Assembly: GCA_036505295.1 (NCBI GenBank)
Contig: DASXTQ010000081.1
Location: forward strand, 1-42,223
Reading direction: 5' to 3'
DNA length: 42,223 nucleotides
From: WS-7 sp036505295
GTDB lineage: Bacteria > Eisenbacteria > RBG-16-71-46 > SZUA-252
The translations under genes were made by a program, and so were the position numbers. Position 1 is the first letter of the stretch, and every line of letters begins with the position of its first letter. Below are positions 1 to 7,692 of the stretch, one piece after another. Under the pieces are notes generated by a model, which was given only the letters and a program-made list of their open reading frames with translations, was not told the origin of the DNA and made no database searches.

Positions 1-306
1 GCCGGTCACCATGACGCCGCCGTCCGCGTGCAGGTGGAGGATCGCGAAATACAGCGCCGGCGTGGGAACCTGGCCCACGTCGATGACCCGGGCCCCCTGG
101 TCGCGGAGCCCCTCGACCAGCGCCGCGCGGATTCGCGGCGAGGAAAGCCGAACGTCGCGTCCCACGGCGATGATCTTCTTGCCCCTGTCCCTCATCCGCC
201 GGGCGAACGCGCCACCGATGGACCGGACAACTTCGTCGGTCAAGTCGCGATCGGCGACCCCGCGGATGTCGTACTCGCGGAAAATCTGCGGATTCGCTGG
301 GCTCAC
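1..306 (-). CDS. Phosphomannomutase/phosphoglucomutase, N-terminal part (cut by window edge)
   Basis: The first 102 codons of an alpha-D-phosphohexomutase, which interconverts hexose-6-phosphate and hexose-1-phosphate in the cytoplasm. The protein begins with the family's opening IFREYDIRG, and the visible part ends in ADGGVMVTG, just before the phosphoserine loop (TGSHNP in relatives), which lies outside the window. The GTG start at 306-304 overlaps the prfB stop as GTGA and has an AAGGAG Shine-Dalgarno five bases upstream inside prfB, so translation is probably coupled. It would connect the isomerase and nucleotidyltransferase encoded further up the same strand. Whether it prefers mannose, glucose or glucosamine phosphates cannot be told from this fragment. 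Confidence 0.9.
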   Translation of the reverse strand, partial: MSPANPQIFREYDIRGVADRDLTDEVVRSIGGAFARRMRDRGKKIIAVGRDVRLSSPRIRAALVEGLRDQGARVIDVGQVPTPALYFAILHLHADGGVMVTG

Positions 307-1407
307 TTGCGCTCCTTCAGTCTCAGGTAGGCATCGATGAAGGGGTCTAAGTCCCCGTCCATGACGCGCTGCACGTCTCGAACTTCGAGATCGGTTCGGT
401 GATCCTTGACCAGCGTGTAGGGATGAAAGACATAGGAGCGGATCTGGCTTCCCCAGGCGATGTCCTTCTTGCCTCCCGTCAACACCTCTCGCTTCTTGAG
501 GTCTTCTTCGATCTTGAGCGAGTACAGACGCGCCTTGAGGATCTTCATCGCCGCGTCGCGATTCCTGTGCTGCGAGCGCTCGTTTTGACATTGGACGACG
601 ATTCCGCTAGGGACGTGCGTGATCCGCACCGCCGACTCGGTCTTGTTGACGTGCTGCCCCCCGGCGCCGCTGGCGCGGAATGTATCAATGCGAAGCTCGC
701 TCTCGGGTACTTGCAGGTCGCCGTTCCCCTCGGCGAGCGGGTAGACGAAGACCGAAGCGAAGGAGGTATGCCGGCGGTGATTCGCGTCGTAGGGGGAGAT
801 CCGCACCAGCCGATGGACCCCGCGCTCGGCTTTGAGGTAGCCGTAGCTGAACGGCGCGTCCACCTCCACGGTGGCGTCCTTGATCCCCGCCTCTTCCCCC
901 GGCTGGAGGTCAAGCACCTGGGATGGAAGCCCCTTCCGCTCCAGATAGCGGGTGTACATGCGGAAGAGCATTTGGGCCCAATCCTGCGACTCGGTTCCGC
1001 CGGCGCCGGGGTGGATGGTCACGATCGCGCCGTGGGTGTCGCTCTCCTCCGAAAGGAGGCTTTGCAGCTCGAGTGCCTGGATTTTCGGTAGAAGCTGCTT
1101 CGACTGGCGCTCGAGCTCGTCGGCCAGGGATTCGTCCGGCTCCTGCTCGACGAGCGCGATCAGGCCCTCGGCGTCCTGGACCTCGCGCTCCAGCTCACGG
1201 TAGGGCTCATAGATCCGACGCAACATTTTGAGCTCGGAGACCACCTTCTGGGCGGACTCGGCGTCGTTCCAAAAGTCGGGTGCCGCCATCTTGGCCTCGA
1301 GCTCCCCGGCGCGACGCTCGCATTGTTCGACGTCAAAGATAGCTCCTGAGTTCCGCCAGAATCCGGCGTCCGTCTTCGAGTCTCTTTCGCGTAGCCAGCA
1401 AGTCCAT
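303..1407 (-). CDS. prfB: Peptide chain release factor 2, expressed by programmed +1 frameshift
   Basis: RF2 releases finished proteins at UGA and UAA codons. The ATG at 1407-1405 follows a GGGAGGG ribosome site. Twenty-four codons are read to an in-frame TGA (1335-1333) inside CTT TGA C; slipping +1 gives LDVEQCERR and continues for 343 codons, about 367 residues in all, the normal RF2 length. The catalytic GGQ loop is present (SGAGGQHVNKTESAV). An open frame running upstream to 1697 in the post-shift frame is only read-back through coaE and should not be taken as the N-terminus. The gene lies 28 bases after coaE and overlaps the next gene by four bases. Confidence 0.96.
1332..1347 (-). promoter_or_regulatory. 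RF2 programmed frameshift signal
   Basis: On the minus strand the sequence reads AGGAGC TAT CTT TGA C. This has the same layout as the E. coli prfB site: an internal Shine-Dalgarno-like hexamer, three bases, the slippery CTT, the TGA stop and a following C. When RF2 is scarce, termination at this UGA is slow and the ribosome shifts to CTT-GAC, so RF2 controls its own level. The slip site and the downstream protein match are seen directly; the autoregulation is established for the family. Confidence 0.95.
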
Positions 1408-1435
1408 GGGACCGTTTTCCCTCCCGGTTGTGATT

Positions 1436-2044
1436 CTATCTGCTCCTGGGCTCGGATCGAAGCCGCTCGATTTCGGCCCAGATTTCGTCGGCGCGCTTCA
1501 AGAGCTCCACCCGAGCGCCGGTGTTTTCGATGCGCCAGAGCCTTCTCGCACCGAGGATAGGAGGAAGCTTCTGCCCCTCGATCCGTTCTCGGGCTTCTTC
1601 CCTGGAAAACCCCTTCGAGGCGGCGAGGCGCGCCACGCGGACCTCGGCCGGAGCGAGCACGAGGACGACGCCATCGAGCTCCGGCTCGAGCCTCCATGCT
1701 CCGAGGAGCGCGGCGTCCAGCACGAGCACGCCCTCCCCCGCCGCGGACTCCAACGCCTCGCGGACCCGGGCTTCGAGCGCGGGCTGCACAATCCCATTGA
1801 GACGGCCCAGGGCGACTTCATCGCGAAACACGATCCGCCCCAGCGCGCGCCGGTCCACGCTTCCATCCGGCGCCAGGACGGACGCGCCGAATTGCGCTGC
1901 GATGCGCTCGCGCACATCGGGATTGCGGAGCACCTCCCAGCCCAGCGCGTCCCCATCGACCACCCTCGCGCCATGCTCCCGGAATCGCGCCGCGACGTCG
2001 GTCTTGCCCGAGGCCATGAGACCCGTCACGCCGATGCGGAGCAT
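1436..2044 (-). CDS. coaE: Dephospho-CoA kinase
   Basis: Catalyses the last step of coenzyme A synthesis, phosphorylating the 3'-hydroxyl of dephospho-CoA with ATP. The 202-residue protein starts MLRIGVTG and has a P-loop, GLMASGKT (residues 8-15); most family members have GGIGSGKS here. The acidic pair after the first strand (VVDGDALG) is also present. The ATG at 2044 fits the family's usual start exactly. There is no good spaced ribosome site: GAGGGG abuts the ATG, and a promoter-like site ends only six bases upstream, so the message may be leaderless. The gene is followed after 28 bases by prfB. Confidence 0.95.
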   Translation of the reverse strand: MLRIGVTGLMASGKTDVAARFREHGARVVDGDALGWEVLRNPDVRERIAAQFGASVLAPDGSVDRRALGRIVFRDEVALGRLNGIVQPALEARVREALESAAGEGVLVLDAALLGAWRLEPELDGVVLVLAPAEVRVARLAASKGFSREEARERIEGQKLPPILGARRLWRIENTGARVELLKRADEIWAEIERLRSEPRSR

Positions 2045-2050
2045 CCCCTC

Positions 2051-2080
2051 AACCTATCGACGTGGATGAACCCCGGTCAA
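2051..2080 (-). promoter_or_regulatory. Candidate promoter for coaE-prfB
   Basis: In the 73-base gap after polA the minus strand has TTGACC (2080-2075), an 18-base spacer, then TAGGTT (2056-2051). The -35 matches sigma-70 consensus at five of six bases; the -10 matches only at the key T, A and final T. The -10 ends six bases before the coaE ATG, so transcription would start at or beside the start codon. This is inferred from pattern only. Confidence 0.45.
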
Positions 2081-2117
2081 GCGATTTAGGCGTCCGCGCG
2101 GATGGCCGGGCGAGTCG

Positions 2118-4907
2118 TCACGCATGCGCGTCGGCCCAGGTCTTTCCGTGACCGACGTGGACTTCCAGCGGAACGCGGAGCGGGATCGCGTGCTCCATGA
2201 CGTCGGTGACGAGAGTCTTCAGCGTCTCGAATTCCTCTCCGCTCGTCTCGAACAGGAGTTCGTCATGCACTTGAAGTATGAGCCGCGATTTCATCTCGGG
2301 GCGGTCCCGCAGCAACGCGTCGATCCGGACCATCGCCACCTTGATGAGGTCTGCGGCGGAACCCTGGATCGGCATGTTGACGGCCACACGCTCGGCCTCG
2401 GCCCTGCGAGCGCCATCCTCGTGAAGCGCCGGGAGCGGCCATCGGCGCTTCAAGATCGTCTCGGCGTAGCCGCGCTGCCGCGCAAGGACGAGCATCTGAT
2501 CGAGGTAGGATGCCACTCCGGACAATGTCCGGCGGTATTCCTCGATGAACGCCGAAGCCAGGGCCCGCGAGAGGTTCAATTCACGCGCGAGCCTCGCGGG
2601 GCCCATGCCGTAGAGCACGCCGAAGTTGACGACCTTGGCCTGCGCCCGCTGGGCCTGGGTCACGTCCTCCAGCGGGACGCCGAACAGCCGCGCCGCCGTC
2701 GTGCGATGCACGTCCCCCCCGGAACGGAACGCTTCCGCGAGCACGGAATCGCCGGAGAGATGAGCCATGAGGCGAAGCTCGATCTGCGAGTAGTCGAACG
2801 AGACGAGGAGCCCGTCCTCCCCTTCGGCGATGAACGTCTTCCGGATCGCGCGGCCCTCCTCCGACCGGATCGGAATGTTCTGGAGGCTGGGGTCGCTCGC
2901 GCTTAACCGGCCGGTCGAGGCTACCGTCTGGTGAAAGGTCGCGTGGACGCGCCCGGTCTCGCAGTGGACAAATCGAGGGAGCGCGTCGACATAGGTGCCC
3001 TTGAGTTTTTGGTACTGGCGGTGCTGCAGCAGAAGCTTCGGGAGGGGATGGTGCGGCGCCAGGCTCTCGAGCACCTCGACGTCGGTGGAATACCCATCCT
3101 TGGTGCGGCGCCCTCTCGGAAGCTTCAGACGATCGAACAGGATCTCGGCCACTTGGCGAGGTGAGTTCACGTTGAACGGAACCCCCGCGGCCTCCTGGAT
3201 TTCTGCCTCGAGTCTGACGCACTGCTCCCCGAGCGTGCGCGACATGGCGTGGAGCGCCGGCACGTCGACCTTCACCCCGGCGCGCTCCATGCGGACCAGC
3301 ACGCCCAGGAGCGGCATCTCCACGTCCCGGAAGAGCGGGGTGAGCCCCGAGCGCTCCAATTCTTGGAGAAGGATCGGCGCCAGCCTCAAGCACACGTCGG
3401 AATCCTCGCAGCAATACTCCGCGATCCGATCGATCGGGACGCCGGCCATCGTCTGGCCTCGACCTGACCCGATCAGCGACTGGGTCGGGATCTTCTCGAC
3501 GCCGAGCCGGGTGCGCGCGAGGTGATCGATGTTCTTCGGCTGGTCGGGATCGACAAGAGAGGCGGCCAGCATGGTGTCCAGCGAGACGTCGTGCACGGGA
3601 ATGCCGAAGCGGTGGAGCACATGCCAGTCGAACTTCGCGTTCTGGGCGACCCGTTTCTTCGCAGGGTCCGAGAAGAACGGCCCGAGTGCCTCTCGGACCC
3701 GGGCCGGGTCGAGATTTGCGCCCCGGTCGTGCCCGATCGGAAGGTAAGACGCCCGGCCAGGCTCGAGCGCGACGGAAATCCCGACGAGCTCGGCCTGGAG
3801 CGGGTCCAGCCTCGTGGTCTCGGTATCGAACGCGACGTAGTCGCGCGCTTCGGCGAGCGCGCCGGCAAGCGCCTCGAGCTCCTCGGACGTCCGCACAATC
3901 CGGTAGTCCCCCAGCGGCGGGTGGTCGGGCGCCTTCACCGAAAGGACGGGCGGTGGCGATTCGACGGCGGTTGCGTACTCCGGGAACAGCTCAGTCGGCT
4001 GGGTCGCCTCCAGCTCCTCCAGGAATCGCTTCTTGAGCGCGCGAAACCCCAGCTCGTCGAGCACGCGCACCAGCTCCGCGAGGTCCGAGGGGGCTCGCTC
4101 GAGCTCGTTCCAGTGGAGATCGAGCGGCAGATCCGTCCGGATGGTGACGAGCTTCTGCGAAAGACGCGCCTTGCCTTCATTGGCGCGGATCTTGTCGCGG
4201 AGGCCCGGGCGTGCGACGACGTCGACCGAACGGTACAGCTCGTCCAGGGAACCATGTGTGGCGATGAGCTGCGCCGCAGTCTTCTCACCGACGCCCGGCA
4301 CGCCCGGCACGTTGTCCGACGCGTCCCCCATGAGCGCGAGCAGATCGATCATCTGCTCGGGATCCACACCGAAGCGCGCGCGTACGCCCGCCCGGTCGAT
4401 CGTCTCGACCGCGCCGCGGGCGCCCGGGCTCAAAAGCCGGATCCGGTCCGATACGATCTGGTAGAAATCCTTGTCTCCGGTGAGGATCCACACGGTGGCA
4501 TCCGCCTTCGCCGCCTCGACCGCAAGCGTTCCGAGCAGGTCGTCCGCCTCCACCCCCTCCTGCTCGACGATCGGCACACCCAGCAGTCGCACGAGCTCCC
4601 GGATCTTCGGAATCTGGCGTGCCAGATCTTCCGGCATCGGGGGCCGATGGGCCTTGTACTCGGCGTATTCGCGATGGCGGAACGTGGGAGCCTTCGTATC
4701 GAAGACCACCGCGACATGGTCCGGGCGGCGCTCGTCCAGAAGCGGGATCAGCGTGTTGAGAAACGCGAAGGCCGCGCTCGTGACCTCGCCTCTCGAGTCA
4801 CGGAGTGGGTTCCTGGCGAAGGCGAAGTGGGATCGGTACAGGAGCGCCGACCCGTCGATGAGAAGGAGTTGCTTACCGGCGTCGATTCCCGGTGCCGTAG
4901 AGACCAT
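2118..4907 (-). CDS. polA: DNA polymerase I with both exonuclease domains
   Basis: The enzyme fills gaps and removes RNA primers in replication and repair. At 929 residues it is full length. The N-terminal 5'-3' exonuclease begins LLLIDGSALLYR and includes GDKDFYQIV and VPGVPGVGEKTA. The middle 3'-5' proofreading domain keeps its acidic residues: FDTETT, NAKFDWH and YCCEDSD. The C-terminal polymerase has DYSQIELRLMAHLSGD and QVHDELLFE. So proofreading looks intact, unlike Taq-type Pol I. The ATG at 4907 lies 35 bases inside nadD and has no clear ribosome site, but no better start leaves the exonuclease domain whole. It closes the long upstream cluster. Confidence 0.96.
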   Translation of the reverse strand: MVSTAPGIDAGKQLLLIDGSALLYRSHFAFARNPLRDSRGEVTSAAFAFLNTLIPLLDERRPDHVAVVFDTKAPTFRHREYAEYKAHRPPMPEDLARQIPKIRELVRLLGVPIVEQEGVEADDLLGTLAVEAAKADATVWILTGDKDFYQIVSDRIRLLSPGARGAVETIDRAGVRARFGVDPEQMIDLLALMGDASDNVPGVPGVGEKTAAQLIATHGSLDELYRSVDVVARPGLRDKIRANEGKARLSQKLVTIRTDLPLDLHWNELERAPSDLAELVRVLDELGFRALKKRFLEELEATQPTELFPEYATAVESPPPVLSVKAPDHPPLGDYRIVRTSEELEALAGALAEARDYVAFDTETTRLDPLQAELVGISVALEPGRASYLPIGHDRGANLDPARVREALGPFFSDPAKKRVAQNAKFDWHVLHRFGIPVHDVSLDTMLAASLVDPDQPKNIDHLARTRLGVEKIPTQSLIGSGRGQTMAGVPIDRIAEYCCEDSDVCLRLAPILLQELERSGLTPLFRDVEMPLLGVLVRMERAGVKVDVPALHAMSRTLGEQCVRLEAEIQEAAGVPFNVNSPRQVAEILFDRLKLPRGRRTKDGYSTDVEVLESLAPHHPLPKLLLQHRQYQKLKGTYVDALPRFVHCETGRVHATFHQTVASTGRLSASDPSLQNIPIRSEEGRAIRKTFIAEGEDGLLVSFDYSQIELRLMAHLSGDSVLAEAFRSGGDVHRTTAARLFGVPLEDVTQAQRAQAKVVNFGVLYGMGPARLARELNLSRALASAFIEEYRRTLSGVASYLDQMLVLARQRGYAETILKRRWPLPALHEDGARRAEAERVAVNMPIQGSAADLIKVAMVRIDALLRDRPEMKSRLILQVHDELLFETSGEEFETLKTLVTDVMEHAIPLRVPLEVHVGHGKTWADAHA

Positions 4908-5469
4908 GACGGGCCATGTAGTGAAGAACGGGGTCCGGCGTCCAGTAGCGAACCGGAAGTCCGCGTTTCAACCGGCGTCGAATCTCGGTCGAACAGATAC
5001 CGATGCGTGGAGGTTTCACGTAGACGATCCGCCTCCGAATCGAAGGCGGAAGCGACGGCATGTCGTGATCCCCCCGCGGCACGACCACGAGGCGCGCGAG
5101 TTCGAGGATGCGCTCGGGCTCGCGCCACTGGGGAAACTCTTCGAGGCTGTCCTGTCCCATCAGGAAGAAGAGATCCCCGCGCGTGGAGCGTGTGAGCGCC
5201 TCGAGCGTGCGTACCGTGTACGAGAGCCCGCCGCGGTCCGCCTCGATGCGGGACACCTCGAAGCGGCGATTTCCGCGGACCGCGAGACGGAGCATCGCGA
5301 TCCGATGCTCGACGTCCGCCAGGCCCGGCGCTCGCTTGTGCGACGGCCGGTTCGCCGCCACGAAGAGGAGCCGATCGAGCTTCAATCGAGCGACCGTTTC
5401 CTGCGCCATGATGAGGTGCCCCGTGTGGACCGGGTCGAAGGTCCCACCGAAGACGCCGATGCGGCTCAT
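4873..5469 (-). CDS. nadD: Nicotinate-nucleotide adenylyltransferase
   Basis: Adenylates nicotinic acid mononucleotide with ATP to form deamido-NAD, the shared late step of NAD synthesis. The 198 residues carry the nucleotidyltransferase signature GGTFDPVHTGHL (residues 8-19) and the C-terminal STEIRRRL helix motif that binds ATP. The start ATG overlaps the stop of the BamD-like gene by four bases (ATGA), and its own end overlaps polA by 35 bases. Length and motifs are normal for NadD. Confidence 0.95.
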   Translation of the reverse strand: MSRIGVFGGTFDPVHTGHLIMAQETVARLKLDRLLFVAANRPSHKRAPGLADVEHRIAMLRLAVRGNRRFEVSRIEADRGGLSYTVRTLEALTRSTRGDLFFLMGQDSLEEFPQWREPERILELARLVVVPRGDHDMPSLPPSIRRRIVYVKPPRIGICSTEIRRRLKRGLPVRYWTPDPVLHYMARHGLYGTGNRRR

Positions 5470-6224
5470 CGCGGCGCCTCGGAGGCCTGGAGCCCGCGGA
5501 GTCGCTCATCGGCTTTGCGCTTCATCTCGCCGTCGGGCGCGGAAGGAATGAACTTCTTGAGGGTCTCGACCGCCTCTTGCTTCCGCCCTTGCCGCTCCAG
5601 CGACCCCGCCAACAAGAGCGCCGCCTCCGGCGCCCATTTCGAGTCGGGATAGCGATCAAGCAGACGGCGAAACGAGATCGTCGCTGCCTTCTCCTGTCGT
5701 AGTTTGACGTAGAGCCGGGCGGTCCGGAGGAGCTTCTCCGCGAGACGATCGCGGAGCGCCTGGATCCGCACGCGAGCCTCTCCCACGCGGGGATGGCCGG
5801 GGTACTGGTCGACGAACTGGTTGTAGCGGGTCAGGGCGCGCTCCGTGTCGGTCTGATCGAGCGGGGCGGGATGGCTCTGCAGATCATCGCATCGCGCGAG
5901 CTCGAAGAGAGCGTCGGCCTGGAGCGGTGAGCTCGGGAAATCGCGAAGAAGCCGGTCGAACTGCGCCGACGCCAGCGCGTAATCCCGTTCACGGATGTAG
6001 CTCTCCCCCAGATAGTAGAGCGCGTCGTCGGTCCGATCGGTTCCAGGGTATTGCTCGATATATGCCTTGAAGTCCGGTATCGCGTCGAGGTAGTTGCCGC
6101 GGTCGTAGCTTGCTTTGGCCGCTTCAAAACTGGCGACGCCTTCCCGCCGCTGCTCTTTCAGGGAGCCGCCGCAGCCCGACGACGCGGCGGAGGCGACGAG
6201 GAACAGCACCATCCATCGCCTCAT
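5466..6224 (-). CDS. bamD: BamD/YfiO-like outer-membrane assembly lipoprotein
   Basis: A 252-residue lipoprotein: basic start (MRRW), hydrophobic stretch, then a lipobox-like SSGC with the lipidated cysteine at residue 18. Residues after about 30 form tandem TPR-type helices with BamD-like wording (YDRGNYLDAIPDFKAY, DDALYYLGESYIRERDY, YPDSKWAPEA). BamD attaches to BamA and helps fold barrels into the outer membrane; the periplasm-facing location is inferred from the lipid anchor. The gene overlaps the TPR gene before it and nadD after it by four bases each. It could instead be another YfiO-type TPR lipoprotein, since bamA is not in view. Confidence 0.8.
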   Translation of the reverse strand: MRRWMVLFLVASAASSGCGGSLKEQRREGVASFEAAKASYDRGNYLDAIPDFKAYIEQYPGTDRTDDALYYLGESYIRERDYALASAQFDRLLRDFPSSPLQADALFELARCDDLQSHPAPLDQTDTERALTRYNQFVDQYPGHPRVGEARVRIQALRDRLAEKLLRTARLYVKLRQEKAATISFRRLLDRYPDSKWAPEAALLLAGSLERQGRKQEAVETLKKFIPSAPDGEMKRKADERLRGLQASEAPR

Positions 6225-6946
6225 CGGGCGCGAGATTCCTCAGAGGAGGTTTCCCGCTCGAGCATGTCCAGGTAAGCCCGTGCCCGTATGTTGTCGGGAT
6301 CGAGCACGAGGCATTTCTCCCACTCCTCACGGGCTCGGGTTTTTCGCCCGGATCGCAGGAGCACGACGCCCAGGGTCACGCGGGCGGCGACGTAGCGAGG
6401 GTTCTGCGCCAGGGCCTCCTCAAGCTCCGCTTCTGCGTCCTGGAGGAGTCCCATTTCGCAATAGGTGGCGCCGAGCTTGTTCTTGATGTCCAGATACTGG
6501 GGCGAGAGCTTGAGCGCCTTTCGGTATTCCTGGGACGCGTCCACGAGCACCCCGACATTTCGATAGGTGTCGCCGAGCATCATGTGCGACTCGGCCAAAT
6601 AGGAGCGAACCTCCGGCGAAAGGTTCTCCTGCTCGTGGTCACGCAAACATTCCACGTTGAACTCGCGCAGCGCATCGTCATACTGCCCCATCTCGTTGAA
6701 AACAATCGCAAGATTCAGCCGCGCTTCCACATAATTCGGATTCAACTCGAGCGCCCTGCGGAACTCCTCGGCGGCCTCCCTCCGATCCCCGTTCATGCTG
6801 AGCGCGAGCCCGAGCTGATTGTGGAGATCGGGAAAGTCCGGATTGAGCTTGACCGCCTCGAGAAGCTCGCGGATCGCGTCCTGATAGAAGCCGCGTTCGA
6901 AATAATCCCGTCCGAGCAGCATGTGCCGTTTGGCCGCGATGCTCAT
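6221..6946 (-). CDS. Tetratricopeptide-repeat protein
   Basis: A 241-residue protein made almost wholly of TPR units: GRDYFERGFYQDAIREL, HNQLGLALSMNGDRREAAEEF, ARLNLAIVFNEMGQYDDAL, GDTYRNVGVLVDASQEY, GATYCEMGLLQDAEAEL, VTLGVVLLRSGRKTRA. No signal peptide or membrane segment is seen, so it is probably cytoplasmic. TPR arrays bind other proteins, but the partner is unknown. A GGGGAG ribosome site precedes the ATG at 6946. The stop overlaps the BamD-like gene by four bases, and a 53-base gap separates it from the secreted protein upstream. A role in envelope assembly is only suggested by its neighbours. Confidence 0.85.
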   Translation of the reverse strand: MSIAAKRHMLLGRDYFERGFYQDAIRELLEAVKLNPDFPDLHNQLGLALSMNGDRREAAEEFRRALELNPNYVEARLNLAIVFNEMGQYDDALREFNVECLRDHEQENLSPEVRSYLAESHMMLGDTYRNVGVLVDASQEYRKALKLSPQYLDIKNKLGATYCEMGLLQDAEAELEEALAQNPRYVAARVTLGVVLLRSGRKTRAREEWEKCLVLDPDNIRARAYLDMLERETSSEESRAR

Positions 6947-6999
6947 TCCGCTCCCCCCTGGAACGAACTCATTGCCTTCCCTGCCGTCTCAACGTCCGA

Positions 7000-7692
7000 C
7001 TAGTTTCGATTCGAGTAGAAGAGAACGACGAGCCCGGTCACGACCCCCACGACGATGAGGGGCTCGAGGAGGCGTGTCCCCCCCCCTGCGCGAGGAAGCA
7101 TCGGATTGAGCCCTCCCGAGCCGCTTTGCGCGAAGGCCAGGTCGCTCTTCCGCACTTCGTCCACCACCTGCGCGGAGGCCGACTTCGCCCACAGCACCTC
7201 CCGCGTCGAGAGATCCACGAGATTCGCGCCCACCTGCATGGAGGTGACCCTCTGGTACGCGCGGACGCCGAACGGGAACTTGCGGATCGCGCGCACATAC
7301 GAGACACCCGCGCTCCCGACCTGGAGGTTCAGCTGGAGATCGGTCGAGTCGCCGTGCCCTCGGGACGGCGGATCATCGAGCGTCATTCCTAGGTCCGCCG
7401 TGGCGCGCGAGGACACGAGCCGCACCTCCGTGCCTCCCTCGCGGAGCCGCTCCAGGACGCGCTGGGCGAGGAACCCGAGCGTATCCCCGGGGAGCGGCGT
7501 CGCGATACGCACGGCGCGCGCCTGTGGGATCGCGGCGCCGCGGAGCAGGTCGGCCGCCACCATGCGCGCCACCGAATCGAGCACCGCTGCGTGTGCCTTG
7601 GGCATGGAGATCTCCGCGCCTGCCGGGGCGACGAATCCTGCATGGACAATAAGGGTAAATGCGAACGCACGGAGCCAAGGCCGACCTGTCAC
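7000..7692 (-). CDS. Unknown exported protein with C-terminal membrane segment
   Basis: Not recognised with confidence. The 230 residues start with a signal peptide (basic TGRPWLR, then a hydrophobic run, probable cleavage after APAGA near residue 26). The middle part has a short strand pattern, VGANLVDLSTREVLWAKSAS, reminiscent of the 'lipid/curli-assembly' CsgG/FlgO style of periplasmic domains, but this is weak. A glycine-rich stretch (SGSGGLNPMLPRAGGG) is followed by one hydrophobic helix (LLEPLIVVGVVTGLVVLFY) and a polar end, as in a tail-anchored protein. The GTG start overlaps the rimO stop by four bases. The TPR and BamD-like genes follow, so an envelope role is plausible. Confidence 0.75.
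   Translation of the reverse strand: MTGRPWLRAFAFTLIVHAGFVAPAGAEISMPKAHAAVLDSVARMVAADLLRGAAIPQARAVRIATPLPGDTLGFLAQRVLERLREGGTEVRLVSSRATADLGMTLDDPPSRGHGDSTDLQLNLQVGSAGVSYVRAIRKFPFGVRAYQRVTSMQVGANLVDLSTREVLWAKSASAQVVDEVRKSDLAFAQSGSGGLNPMLPRAGGGTRLLEPLIVVGVVTGLVVLFYSNRN

Noticed and set aside
1408..1697. N-terminal extension of the prfB open frame
   Set aside because: It reads coaE in the wrong frame; the programmed frameshift explains the true N-terminus.
2093..2102. Ten-base palindrome TCCGCGCGGA after polA
   Set aside because: Short GC palindromes are expected by chance at this base composition; no T-run for a terminator.
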